Under the pieces are notes generated by a model. It worked only from the letters and a program-made list of their open reading frames with translations, was not told the origin of the DNA and ran no database searches. A stretch of DNA of 64,000 nucleotides, taken from NCBI GenBank assembly GCA_019637095.1, contig JAHBWG010000040.1, positions 1 through 64,000 on the forward strand, in the 5' to 3' direction. Below, piece by piece: positions 7,823 to 15,229 of the stretch. How positions within the stretch are numbered: the stretch's first letter is position 1; every line of letters begins with the position of its first letter. The position numbers were made by a program, and so were the translations under genes. Origin of the DNA: Sandaracinaceae bacterium. Its GTDB lineage: Bacteria > Myxococcota_A > Polyangia > Polyangiales > Sandaracinaceae.

Positions 7823-8251
7823 ATGGATCACTTCACTCCCCTCGCCTCGACCGTCGGCGGCCTGCTGATCGGCTTGAGCGCGACGATGTTGCTGCTGTTC
7901 AACGGGCGCATCGCGGGCATCAGCGGGATCCTCGCGGGCGCGGTGGCGCCGAGCGGGGATGCAGGGTGGCGCTGGGCCTTCCTCGGCGGGCTCGTCGCGG
8001 GCGGCCTCGCCACCTTCCTCGTCGCCCCCGAGCTCTTCGCGGTCGACTACGACCGCACGCTGCCGATGGTGATCGCCGCCGGCGTGATCGTCGGCGTCGG
8101 CACGCGGATCGGGAGCGGCTGCACGAGCGGCCACGGCGTGTGCGGCCTGAGCCGGCTCTCCGCGCGCTCGATGGTGGCGACCGTGACCTTCATGGCGACG
8201 GGCGCGCTCACCGTGCTCGCGGTCCGGCTCCTGATGGGGGGTGCGTCGTGA
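7823..8251 (+). CDS. YeeE/YedE-type sulfur transporter, first half
   Basis: A 142-residue membrane protein with about four hydrophobic segments. The conserved motif [12 protein letters not shown] near residues 95-106 carries the cysteines typical of the YeeE/YedE (DUF395) family. Members import thiosulfate or other sulfane-sulfur compounds by passing them between membrane cysteines. Small two-gene forms (PmpA/PmpB type) are common beside sulfide-oxidation genes. ATG 7823 follows GGAACG; the frame upstream is a shadow of the cupin gene. It overlaps the next gene by 4 bp (GTGA), so the two halves should be made together. Confidence 0.88.
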   Translation: MDHFTPLASTVGGLLIGLSATMLLLFNGRIAGISGILAGAVAPSGDAGWRWAFLGGLVAGGLATFLVAPELFAVDYDRTLPMVIAAGVIVGVGTRIGSGCTSGHGVCGLSRLSARSMVATVTFMATGALTVLAVRLLMGGAS

Positions 8252-8694
8252 AGGCGGCGGCCTCTGCGTTCGGCGCGGGCGCGCTCTTCTCGGTCGGGCT
8301 CGCGGTCGCCGGGATGACGCAGCCGTCCAAGGTCATCGGCTTCCTCGACTTCCTCGGCGACTGGGACCCGAGCCTCGCGTTCGTCATGGCCGGCGCCATC
8401 GCCGTGCACGCGCTCCTGTTCCGCCTCGTCACCCGCCGCGCGAGCCCCCTCTTCGAGGCGGCGTTCCAGATCCCCAAGCGGCGCGACTTCACGCCGCAGC
8501 TCGTCGTCGGCGCGGCGCTGTTCGGGATCGGCTGGGGCCTGGGCGGCTTCTGCCCGGGGCCGGGGCTCGCGTCGCTGCCGACGCTCGGCGCCGAGGCGCT
8601 CGCCTTCGTGGGCGCGATGATCGGTGGGATGCTCGCCTACGAGGTCTTCACGCGCGTGCGCGCCGCGCGCGCGGCGGAGCCAGCCGCCGAGTAG
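8248..8694 (+). CDS. YeeE/YedE-type sulfur transporter, second half (DUF6691-like)
   Basis: A 148-residue membrane protein starting at the GTG that overlaps the stop of the previous gene. About four hydrophobic segments and the motif [11 protein letters not shown], with a conserved Cys, mark the partner half of PmpAB-like YeeE/YedE transporters. The two proteins probably form one transporter for sulfur species into or out of the cytoplasm. The 3' end faces the Cys-rich lipoprotein gene, with 29 bp between the stops. Confidence 0.85.
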   Translation: MKAAASAFGAGALFSVGLAVAGMTQPSKVIGFLDFLGDWDPSLAFVMAGAIAVHALLFRLVTRRASPLFEAAFQIPKRRDFTPQLVVGAALFGIGWGLGGFCPGPGLASLPTLGAEALAFVGAMIGGMLAYEVFTRVRAARAAEPAAE

Positions 8695-8723
8695 GCGCCG
8701 CGCCGCGCACCTCGAGCCGCGCG

Positions 8724-10058
8724 CTACAACAGGCAGGTGCCCAGGAGGCCGCAGTAGTGCAGCCCGAGGAGGCGGTCCTCGCAGCACGTGCGGCCGATGG
8801 GGCAGACGCCCAGGCACACACACCGGCCGCCCGACGAGCAGCGGCTGACCGACAGGTCGCACTCGCAGACGCCGTCGCCGTCACAGTCGCGGCGGTCGTC
8901 GGCGCACGCGGAGACCGCGGCGTCGGGGCGCACGGTGCCCGCGTCGAGCGTCATCGGGGCGCCGGCGTCGGCGCTCATGCAGGAGCACGCGTCGTCGCTC
9001 CCGGCGCACGGCTCGAAGCCCGGGTCGCACACGCAGCTCGCGCCGGAGCCCTCGACGACGCACGTCGTGTTGCCCGTGCAGCGCGCCGCGAACGTGCAGC
9101 CGCCGCCGGAGCAGATCGCCTCGTGGCACGCGTCGGTGGTCGTGCAGTTGTTCGTCTGCTCGCAGCGACCGTCGACGCACACCCCGCGGTGGCACGCGGG
9201 CGCCGCGCACGTCCCGTCGCGGGCCGCGTCGACGCAGCTCACGCGCCCGGCGCCGTCGCGCTCGCACGCGCGCACGCGGCAGCTCGTCGGGTCGAGCTCG
9301 CCTCCGCACACGATCGGCGGCGCGATCCGGCACATGCCTTCCTCACAGAACGCCTCGACGCACGGGTCGGGGTGCGTGCAGCTCGCGTCGCTCAGCGCGT
9401 TTCGGTAGAAGCACGTCCCGGTCGTCTCGTCGCACGAGGCCACGCGGCACTGGCGCCGCGGACAGTCCACGTCGTCCACGCAGCTCGGCGGGATCGGCTT
9501 GCAGCCGCCCGTCCCGGGCGGATCGCACGCGGTGCCCTCGGGGCAGGCCGTGTCGTCGATCGCGTGCTCGCACCCGGTCGTCGCGCAGAAGTCGATCGTG
9601 CAGCCGATCCCGTCGTCGCAGGCCGCGTCGTCGCGCGTCGGCTGGCAGCCCAGGACCTCGTCGCAGCGCGCGCCGAGGCAGACGACCCCGGGCGCGGCGC
9701 ACCGGTCGTGGCGGGGCTCGTGGGCGCAGCCGCGGCCTTCGACGCAGGTGTCCTCGGTGCACGGGATCGCGTCGTCGCAGTCGATCGCGCGGCCCGGCGC
9801 GCAGAGGCCGCGCACGCAGCGCTCGCGCCCGTTGCACGTCAGGTCGTCGTCGCACTCCGCGTCGGTGGTGCACGGCGCAGGCGGGCCGGCGTCGCGTCCG
9901 CCCGCGTCGCGTCGCGCCGCGCCGTCCATCCCGACCTCGCCCGCGTCGGCGAGCCCGCCGTCCATCCTCGCGACCGACCCGTCGGGCCGTGGGTCGAGAT
10001 CGAGCACCATGCCGCAGCCCGAGCCGAGGATCGCGCACGCGAGCACGAGGTGACGCAC
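8724..10058 (-). CDS. Large cysteine-rich surface lipoprotein
   Basis: A 444-residue protein with an N-terminal lipoprotein signal (ILGSGC, Cys15). A linker rich in Asp, Gly and Ala (residues ~20-60) is followed by many CxxDxxC-like modules such as CTTDAECDDDLTC and CDDAIPCTEDTC to the C-terminus. The very regular cysteine spacing implies many disulfides and an extracellular location. Proteins of this design are abundant in Sandaracinus-type myxobacteria and have no assigned biochemical role; adhesion or matrix functions are guesses. It is monocistronic, with the PF10118-like gene ending 37 bp upstream. Confidence 0.85.
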   Translation of the reverse strand: MRHLVLACAILGSGCGMVLDLDPRPDGSVARMDGGLADAGEVGMDGAARRDAGGRDAGPPAPCTTDAECDDDLTCNGRERCVRGLCAPGRAIDCDDAIPCTEDTCVEGRGCAHEPRHDRCAAPGVVCLGARCDEVLGCQPTRDDAACDDGIGCTIDFCATTGCEHAIDDTACPEGTACDPPGTGGCKPIPPSCVDDVDCPRRQCRVASCDETTGTCFYRNALSDASCTHPDPCVEAFCEEGMCRIAPPIVCGGELDPTSCRVRACERDGAGRVSCVDAARDGTCAAPACHRGVCVDGRCEQTNNCTTTDACHEAICSGGGCTFAARCTGNTTCVVEGSGASCVCDPGFEPCAGSDDACSCMSADAGAPMTLDAGTVRPDAAVSACADDRRDCDGDGVCECDLSVSRCSSGGRCVCLGVCPIGRTCCEDRLLGLHYCGLLGTCLL

Positions 10059-10095
10059 CCCGGGATCGTGCCGAGCGGCGGCGCGGCAGACAAGG

Positions 10096-10935
10096 TCACA
10101 CTTCGCCGATGCTCTCGAGGTAGGCGCGCGCGAGGTGGTAGTCGTCGCGCTGATCGGGGTGGAAGTCCCGCCGCAGGTACTCGACGAACGCGCCGCGGAT
10201 CAGCTCCCAGTCGACGGCGCCGCCCTCGCCGCGCACGCGCTCGGCCTCCTCGCGGTAGCGCGCGAGCTCCTCGGGGGAGAGCTGCTCCTGATCGAGCAGC
10301 GACTTGGTCGCGAGCATCCACCAGCCGACGAGCTGCGTGGTCGCGATGACCAGCCCCAGGACGCGCACCGAGTAGCGCGGGTCGACCGCCGCGAGCACGT
10401 CGAAGGCGACCGACTTGTGCTCGATCTCCTCGCAGGCGTGCCACTTCATCAGCCTCTGCATGATCGGGTGCGCGCCCTCGACGAACTCGTGTGTCAACGC
10501 GTTGTGCGCGAACGTGGCGGTGAAGTGCTCGCACGCGACCGTCGTCGAGAGCCGCAGGATCGGCGGGAACCGCTTCTCGAGGAAGCCGAACGCCCAGCGC
10601 TCGTAGCGCCGCAGGAACCCCGAGAGGTCGTAGCCGTGGCGCTCGAGGATCTCGTTGGCGCGCTCGTGCTCGCGCCCGTGCCGGCCCTCCTGGCCGAAGA
10701 AGCCCTTGATGCGCGCGAGCAGCTCCGGGTCCTCGATCCGATCCATGTAGTGCTTCACGGAGCGGATGAAGAAGCGCTCGCCCTCCGGGAAGAGCAGGTT
10801 GAGCCCGTTCGAGCCGTGCGTGATCAGCGGGTTGTTCCAGAACCACCAGCGCGGCACGTCCTCGTCGGCGAAGGGGAAGTCGAGCTTGCGGACGCGGATC
10901 GGCGGGCGCGCGTTCGTCGCGGGCGTGGTCTCCAT
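10096..10935 (-). CDS. PF10118-like putative metal-dependent hydrolase
   Basis: A 279-residue protein resembling the PF10118 family (putative metal-dependent hydrolases, mostly helical). Likely metal ligands are visible in ACEHFTATFAHNALTH (residues ~133-148) and WHACEEIEHKS (~164-174), a ferritin-like arrangement of Glu and His. The family's reaction is not established. ATG 10935 is the first base-paired start after the operator. The gene diverges from a TetR regulator over a shared region that contains a perfect 17-bp palindrome, so it is the probable target of that repressor. TetR-linked members elsewhere suggest lipid or hydrophobic-compound metabolism, but that is inference. Confidence 0.8.
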   Translation of the reverse strand: METTPATNARPPIRVRKLDFPFADEDVPRWWFWNNPLITHGSNGLNLLFPEGERFFIRSVKHYMDRIEDPELLARIKGFFGQEGRHGREHERANEILERHGYDLSGFLRRYERWAFGFLEKRFPPILRLSTTVACEHFTATFAHNALTHEFVEGAHPIMQRLMKWHACEEIEHKSVAFDVLAAVDPRYSVRVLGLVIATTQLVGWWMLATKSLLDQEQLSPEELARYREEAERVRGEGGAVDWELIRGAFVEYLRRDFHPDQRDDYHLARAYLESIGEV

Positions 10936-10950
10936 GACGTCGGCTCCTTT

Positions 10951-10967
10951 GTTGAACCAGGTTCAAC
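10951..10967. promoter_or_regulatory. Primary TetR operator (17-bp perfect palindrome)
   Basis: GTTGAACC-A-GGTTCAAC, perfectly symmetric, 16 bp from the hydrolase ATG and ~55 bp from the TetR start. Size, symmetry and position between divergent genes are typical of a TetR operator. Confidence 0.8.
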
Positions 10968-10983
10968 GCGAGTATTCGGGCGA

Positions 10984-11000
10984 GTTGAACGAAAGTCAAC
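10984..11000. promoter_or_regulatory. Secondary TetR operator (imperfect)
   Basis: GTTGAAC-GAA-AGTCAAC keeps the outer five bases of both arms of the first operator. Centre-to-centre distance is 33 bp (three helical turns), placing it on the same DNA face and closer to the tetR-like gene. Suggests autoregulation. Confidence 0.6.
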
Positions 11001-11020
11001 CGTGCGCGAAGCTCGTGCGG

Positions 11021-11707
11021 GTGACCGAGCCGCACCGCGCGCGCTTTTCCGTCGACGAGCGGCGCGCCCAGCTCCTCGAGCTCGGGCTGCGCCTGTTCGC
11101 GGAGCGCGCGTACGACGAGGTCTCGATCGACGACATCGCGAGCGCGGCCAACATCAGCAAGGGCCTGCTCTACCACTACTATGGCGGCAAGCGCGCGTTC
11201 TACGTCGCGTGCGTCGCGCACGCGGCGGAGGCGCTCGTCGAGCGCACGCACATGTCCGACGAGATCCCCGAGCCCGACCGCGCGCGCGCCGGGCTCGACG
11301 CGTACTTCGACTACGCCGAGGAGCACGCGACCGCGTACGTCGCGCTCATGCGCAGCGGCATCGGCAACGACCCGGAGGTCGCCGCGATCGTCGAGGCCAC
11401 GCGCACCCGCATCGTGCGGCGCGCGCTCGATGGGATGGGGATCACCACGCCGCGGCCGGCGTTCCGCGCCGCGCTGCGCGCGTGGATCGGCGCGGTCGAG
11501 GCGGCCTGCCTCGAGCACCTCGAGCACCGCGACGTCGCGCGCGTCGGGCTCGTCGACATGCTGCTCGCGGGGCTCTACGGGCTCCTCGTCGTGGCCAAGC
11601 AGCTCGACCCGGACGCGCCCTTCGCGCTCGGCCCGCCGCCTCAACCCCCGACGCAGACCGAGACGGCGTCACCGCCCTCGCGCGGCTCGCGCAGGCGACA
11701 GCCGTAG
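11021..11707 (+). CDS. TetR-family transcriptional regulator
   Basis: About 228 residues. The N-terminal HTH is typical: LFAERAYDEVSIDDIASAANISKGLLYHYYGGK (shown here only as a landmark, residues ~24-57). The C-terminal domain is helical and ligand-binding. Start is GTG 11021, with GTG 11015 and ATG 10934 as alternatives; ATG 10934 would overlap both operators and the divergent start, so it is unlikely. It probably represses itself and the divergent PF10118-like gene. The last ~28 residues (Pro-, Arg- and Ser-rich) overlap the 3' end of the opposite small lipoprotein gene by 67 bp and look like run-on rather than domain sequence. Confidence 0.88.
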   Translation: MTEPHRARFSVDERRAQLLELGLRLFAERAYDEVSIDDIASAANISKGLLYHYYGGKRAFYVACVAHAAEALVERTHMSDEIPEPDRARAGLDAYFDYAEEHATAYVALMRSGIGNDPEVAAIVEATRTRIVRRALDGMGITTPRPAFRAALRAWIGAVEAACLEHLEHRDVARVGLVDMLLAGLYGLLVVAKQLDPDAPFALGPPPQPPTQTETASPPSRGSRRRQP

Positions 11708-11985
11708 CCGGGGCGGCCGCAGTCTTCGTCGTCGACGCAGGGCAAGAGGCACACGCCCGACTCGAGCGCGACGCAGCGCGCGTCGCCGCGGCAGCCGGCG
11801 TCGTCGCGGCAGTTGGTGGTGCAAAGGCCCCCGGGCGTCTCGGGCCGCTGGAGGCAGAACGAGCCCATCGCGCAGTCGAACACGTCGACGCACGGCGCGC
11901 CGATCACGCGGCCGTCCGGCCCGACGTGGTTCGCGCACGCCGCGAGCGCGAGCGTGACGAGGAGCGCGAGCCGACGCATGCGCAC
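11641..11985 (-). CDS. Small cysteine-rich lipoprotein
   Basis: A 114-residue protein with signal peptide and lipobox LAAC (Cys17). The mature part holds ten further cysteines in modules like CVDVFDCAMGSFC and CVDDEDCGRPGYGC, the same design as the larger Cys-rich lipoproteins in this window. Function unknown; probably an envelope protein. Its 3' end overlaps the TetR gene tail to tail by 67 bp. Confidence 0.8.
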   Translation of the reverse strand: MRMRRLALLVTLALAACANHVGPDGRVIGAPCVDVFDCAMGSFCLQRPETPGGLCTTNCRDDAGCRGDARCVALESGVCLLPCVDDEDCGRPGYGCRLREPREGGDAVSVCVGG

Positions 11986-12059
11986 AGGATGCGAGCGCCG
12001 GAGCGGCCTCGCAACGTCCGGTGGTGTCCGCTCGGCTGTGGTCGTATATTTCGCGCACC

Positions 12060-12758
12060 GTGAGCCCCGCAGCGCAGTCCAGGGCCCGTGGCCCGGTGGG
12101 CCAGACCGTGCTCGAGGTGCTCGGGAGCCTCGTGACGCGCGAGCTGGCCGACGCGATCCTCGCCCGCGCGCTCGCGCGCGCAGGGCGCACCGCGCTGCCC
12201 GAGAACCCCCGCCGCGTGCGCGAGCTCGCGGAGGGCGCGCTGCACGACGCGGTGATCGAGATCGCCGGCGTGGACATCGCCGACTCGTTCGTGCGCGACC
12301 TGGCGCCGATCCTCGACGTAATCTCGAGCGGCGTGCAGACCAAGCCCGACTCCGACCGCCCGCGCTCCGTGCTCCCGCCGTCGCGCTCCTCGAGCTTCCC
12401 GCCGCGGCGCGAGGGTGCGCCGCTGCGCATCCTGGTCGTCACGGCGGACTCGCTCGAGGATCTGCGGCGCTCCGTCGGCGCGTTCGCCGACGTCGCGCGC
12501 GCGTCCGACGCGTTCGAGCTCATCACCGCGATCGAGACGCGGCAGGGCCCCGTGCTCGTCGTCGTCGACGGCTACCGGCCGGTCGTCGAGCTCTCGGTGC
12601 TCGCCGCGTTCCTGCCGCGTGTCCCGGACGGCTGCCGCGTCGCGCTCTGGGGCTTCGACGCCGCCGAGCGCCGCGCCATCGAGGGCACGCCCGGCTACTC
12701 GGTCGTCGACGCCGGCCCGTCCTGGGGCGCGCTCGCCGACGCGCTCACGCGCCTCTAG
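12060..12758 (+). CDS. Protein of unknown function with degenerate receiver-like domain
   Basis: About 232 residues from GTG 12060 (the frame is also open to ATG 12021). The N-terminal ~75 residues are helical, with no family I recognise. A proline/serine-rich linker follows. The C-terminal part (from LRILVVTADSLEDLR to about WGFDAAERRAIE) has the alternating strand-helix rhythm of a response-regulator receiver, with LVVVDGY where the phospho-Asp strand would be; the acidic pair and Lys are not evident. It may be a pseudo-receiver, as in many myxobacterial signalling proteins. It converges with the UbiB-like gene, overlapping it by 4 bp. Confidence 0.65.
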   Translation: MSPAAQSRARGPVGQTVLEVLGSLVTRELADAILARALARAGRTALPENPRRVRELAEGALHDAVIEIAGVDIADSFVRDLAPILDVISSGVQTKPDSDRPRSVLPPSRSSSFPPRREGAPLRILVVTADSLEDLRRSVGAFADVARASDAFELITAIETRQGPVLVVVDGYRPVVELSVLAAFLPRVPDGCRVALWGFDAAERRAIEGTPGYSVVDAGPSWGALADALTRL

Positions 12759-14101
12759 CTAGCCGCCGCCGCCTGCGCGGTCGGATCGGCGGGCGGTCCG
12801 CCCGCGAGGAGCGCTTGCGTCAGGAGCGGCTTGGCCACCGCGATCGGGTTGAGGCCCGGCGCGATCGCGCGCGTCACGCCGGCGAGCAGCGCGAACGTGC
12901 GCCCGTAGAGCACGATCTCCTGCGGGATCACGATGCCCTCCATCTCGTCGAGCGCGCCGAGCACCTCGTCGCGCAGCGACGCGAAGTCCATGTCCCCCTC
13001 GGCCGGGCGCCGCTCGCGCAGCCGCTTCATCAGCGCGCCGACGAGCGGCGCGAGCTTCTCGCGCTCCGACTCGGGGAAGAGCCCCAACGAGATCAGCGAG
13101 CCGACGAACATGCTCTCGTTGCCCATCGCGAACGCCATCACGCTGCCCACGAGCTTCTGGTGGAACTCGCGGGTGAGGACCTTCACCTGCCCGAAGTCCA
13201 CGACGCCGAGGATCGGCGCGCCGTCCTCGACGCGCACGAGCAGGTTCCCCGGGTGCGGGTCGCTCTGGAACACGCCGTCGACGTACATCATGTCGATCCA
13301 CGTGTGGAGCAAGCGCTCGAGCAGGCGCTCGCGGTCGAGGTCCTCGCGCGCGAGGAGCGAGGGCTTGGTGATCTTCTCTCCGTCGAACCACGTCGTGCAG
13401 ATCACGTCGCGCGTGGTGAGCGCGTCGATCACCTCGGGGATGACCACGCCCTCGCGGCCGCGGAAGTTGTCGTGCACGATGCGCGTGAAGCGCGCCTCCT
13501 GCTCGTAGTCGAGCTCGGTCGAGAGCGCGCGCGAGATCTCCTCGTAGATGGGCCGCAGGCTGATCCTCGGCAGGAAGACGTTGAAGAGGCGCACCGCGCG
13601 GCCGAGGAACCAGAGGTCGATGCGCAGCTTGAGCTCGATGTCCGGGTACTTGATCTTGAGCGCGACGTCGCGGCCGTCCTTCGTGCGCGCGCGGTGGACC
13701 TGGCCGAAGCTCGCGGCGGCGTGCGCCTCGCGCTCGATCTTCGCGAAGAGCTCGTCGGGGTGCCGGCCGTAGGTGCGCTCGAGGTGGCCCTCGAGCCGCG
13801 ACCACGGCAGCGGGTCCACCTCGTCCTGCAGGCCCGAGAGCGCGCGCGTCCAGCCGGCGGGCATGATGTCCACGCGCGTCGAGAGGATCTGGCCGACCTT
13901 GATCAGGCCGCCGCGCATCCGCACCGCGAGCCAGTAGAAGCGCTTGGCGTAGCGCTCGTGCTTGCGCTCCCACGCCTCGGGGGCGACGGCGCGGCCGAAG
14001 CGGCGCTCGAGGAAGAACGGCACCGCGTACGCGAGCCACATCGGGAAGAGGACCGCCGTGGCGAGGAGGCTGCGGACGACGACGTGATAGGCGCGCTGCA
14101 T
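12755..14101 (-). CDS. AarF/UbiB-like ABC1 protein kinase
   Basis: A 448-residue atypical kinase of the ABC1/UbiB family. The family's N-terminal KxGQ region is present as GLIKVGQILSTR (~residues 65-76), followed by the VAIK-like ALKIKYP, catalytic DPHPGNLLV and metal-binding DFGQVK. A hydrophobic N-terminal helix suggests membrane association. UbiB proteins support ubiquinone synthesis and lipid homeostasis through an ATPase-like activity. ATG 14101 is chosen; a TTG at 14125 is in frame. It is the last gene of a minus-strand run with the HEXXH protein, SDR and 84-aa protein; 36 bp separate it from the latter. Confidence 0.88.
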   Translation of the reverse strand: MQRAYHVVVRSLLATAVLFPMWLAYAVPFFLERRFGRAVAPEAWERKHERYAKRFYWLAVRMRGGLIKVGQILSTRVDIMPAGWTRALSGLQDEVDPLPWSRLEGHLERTYGRHPDELFAKIEREAHAAASFGQVHRARTKDGRDVALKIKYPDIELKLRIDLWFLGRAVRLFNVFLPRISLRPIYEEISRALSTELDYEQEARFTRIVHDNFRGREGVVIPEVIDALTTRDVICTTWFDGEKITKPSLLAREDLDRERLLERLLHTWIDMMYVDGVFQSDPHPGNLLVRVEDGAPILGVVDFGQVKVLTREFHQKLVGSVMAFAMGNESMFVGSLISLGLFPESEREKLAPLVGALMKRLRERRPAEGDMDFASLRDEVLGALDEMEGIVIPQEIVLYGRTFALLAGVTRAIAPGLNPIAVAKPLLTQALLAGGPPADPTAQAAAAS

Positions 14102-14137
14102 CGGGCGGGCGGATGGTGGATCCAACCGGCGCCCGCG

Positions 14138-14392
14138 TCACCCCTCGAGGAACGCGCGCAGCGCCGACTTGGGGGTGCGCAGGTCGAGGGCGCGCTCGAT
14201 CGCGTCGAAGCGCAGGCTCGGCCGGCCCGCGTCGCGCGCGAGCCGGGCCATCGCGGCGGCGAGCGCCTGGTAGGCCTTGGCGAGCTCGACGAGGTTCACC
14301 CGCGGCTCGTCCGCGAGCGCGCTCATGCGCGCGAGCGCGGCGCGCAGCGCCGCGAAGCCCGGGCTCGTCGTGTCGGCGTCGTAGGCGCTCAC
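14138..14392 (-). CDS. 84-residue hypothetical protein coupled to SDR
   Basis: Starts at GTG 14392, two nt after the SDR stop, so translation is probably coupled. The sequence is mostly helical (around MSALADEPRVNLVELAKAYQ and following) with no membrane segment, no cysteine and no signal peptide. I do not recognise a family. Coding is supported by the tight coupling, sensible composition and absence of a better reading in this stretch. Its position next to a HEXXH peptide-hydroxylase-like gene makes it one possible substrate or partner, though it lacks an obvious leader/core pattern. Confidence 0.6.
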   Translation of the reverse strand: MSAYDADTTSPGFAALRAALARMSALADEPRVNLVELAKAYQALAAAMARLARDAGRPSLRFDAIERALDLRTPKSALRAFLEG

Positions 14393-14394
14393 GC

Positions 14395-15219
14395 TCAGAA
14401 CCCGACGATGCGTTGGATGATCTTCTCGACGCCCTCGAAGGGCAGGACGCGGCGCGCCCAGAGGCGCGCGGGCACACCGGGCCCCAGCGGGTAGCGGAGC
14501 CGCGGGCGCGGATCGGTCAACAGGCGCACCACGAGGTCGGCGACCTCGGTCGGGTCGCCCATCTTCGTCTCGAGCTTGGCGACGACGGCCTCGAGCCGCG
14601 CCATGTACGGCGCGTAGGGGCTCGCCTCGTCGGCGTGCTTCGCGATGGTGCGGTTGCGCCCGAAGATGTCCGTCCGGTACGGGCCGGGCTCGACGAGCAC
14701 CACGCGCACGCCGAACGGTCGCAGCTCGTGGCGCAGCGCCTCGGTCATCCCCTCGAGCGCGAACTTGCTCGCCGCGTACATCCCGAGGCCGGGCATCGCC
14801 TGCCGGCCGGCCATCGAGGTCACGTTGATCACGATCCCCCGCGCGCCCGCCGCGCGCAGGTGCGGGAGGCAGCGCTTGGTGAGCGCCCACGGCGCGAAGA
14901 CGTTCACGTCGAAGAGGCGGCGCAGCTCGTCCTCCTCCACCTGCTCCCAGAAGCCGCCGAGCGCGACGCCCGCGTTGTTGACGAGCGCGTCGAGCCGCCC
15001 GTGCTCCTCCACGATCGCGTCGACGACCGCGCGCTGCTGCGCCTCGTCGACCACGTCGAGCTGTACCGGGCGCACGTCGAGGCCCGCCGCCGCTTCGAGC
15101 AGCGCGTCCTTCGTCGCGAGGTCGCGCAGGCCCGCGTAGACGGTGTGACCCGCCCGCGCGGCGCGCACGGCGATGTGGAGCCCGAAGCCCGAGCGGCAGC
15201 CGGTGACGAGGACGATCAT
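14395..15219 (-). CDS. Short-chain dehydrogenase/reductase
   Basis: A 274-residue classical SDR. TGCRSGFG (residues ~6-13) is the cofactor glycine motif, NNAGVALGG the structural motif, VINVTSMAG supplies the catalytic Ser, and YAASK the catalytic Tyr-Lys pair. The family oxidises or reduces alcohols and ketones with NAD(P)H; the substrate is not predictable. The long C-terminal region resembles SDRs of the retinol/steroid-dehydrogenase-like branch. It lies 10 bp after the HEXXH protein and 2 nt before the 84-aa gene, forming a probable operon. Confidence 0.92.
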   Translation of the reverse strand: MIVLVTGCRSGFGLHIAVRAARAGHTVYAGLRDLATKDALLEAAAGLDVRPVQLDVVDEAQQRAVVDAIVEEHGRLDALVNNAGVALGGFWEQVEEDELRRLFDVNVFAPWALTKRCLPHLRAAGARGIVINVTSMAGRQAMPGLGMYAASKFALEGMTEALRHELRPFGVRVVLVEPGPYRTDIFGRNRTIAKHADEASPYAPYMARLEAVVAKLETKMGDPTEVADLVVRLLTDPRPRLRYPLGPGVPARLWARRVLPFEGVEKIIQRIVGF

Positions 15220-15229
15220 GGGCGCCGCT

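Noticed and set aside
12028-12046. TGGTGTC-N4-CGGCT before the receiver-like gene as a sigma-54 site
   Set aside because: Spacing fits but both boxes match poorly; likely background in GC-rich DNA.
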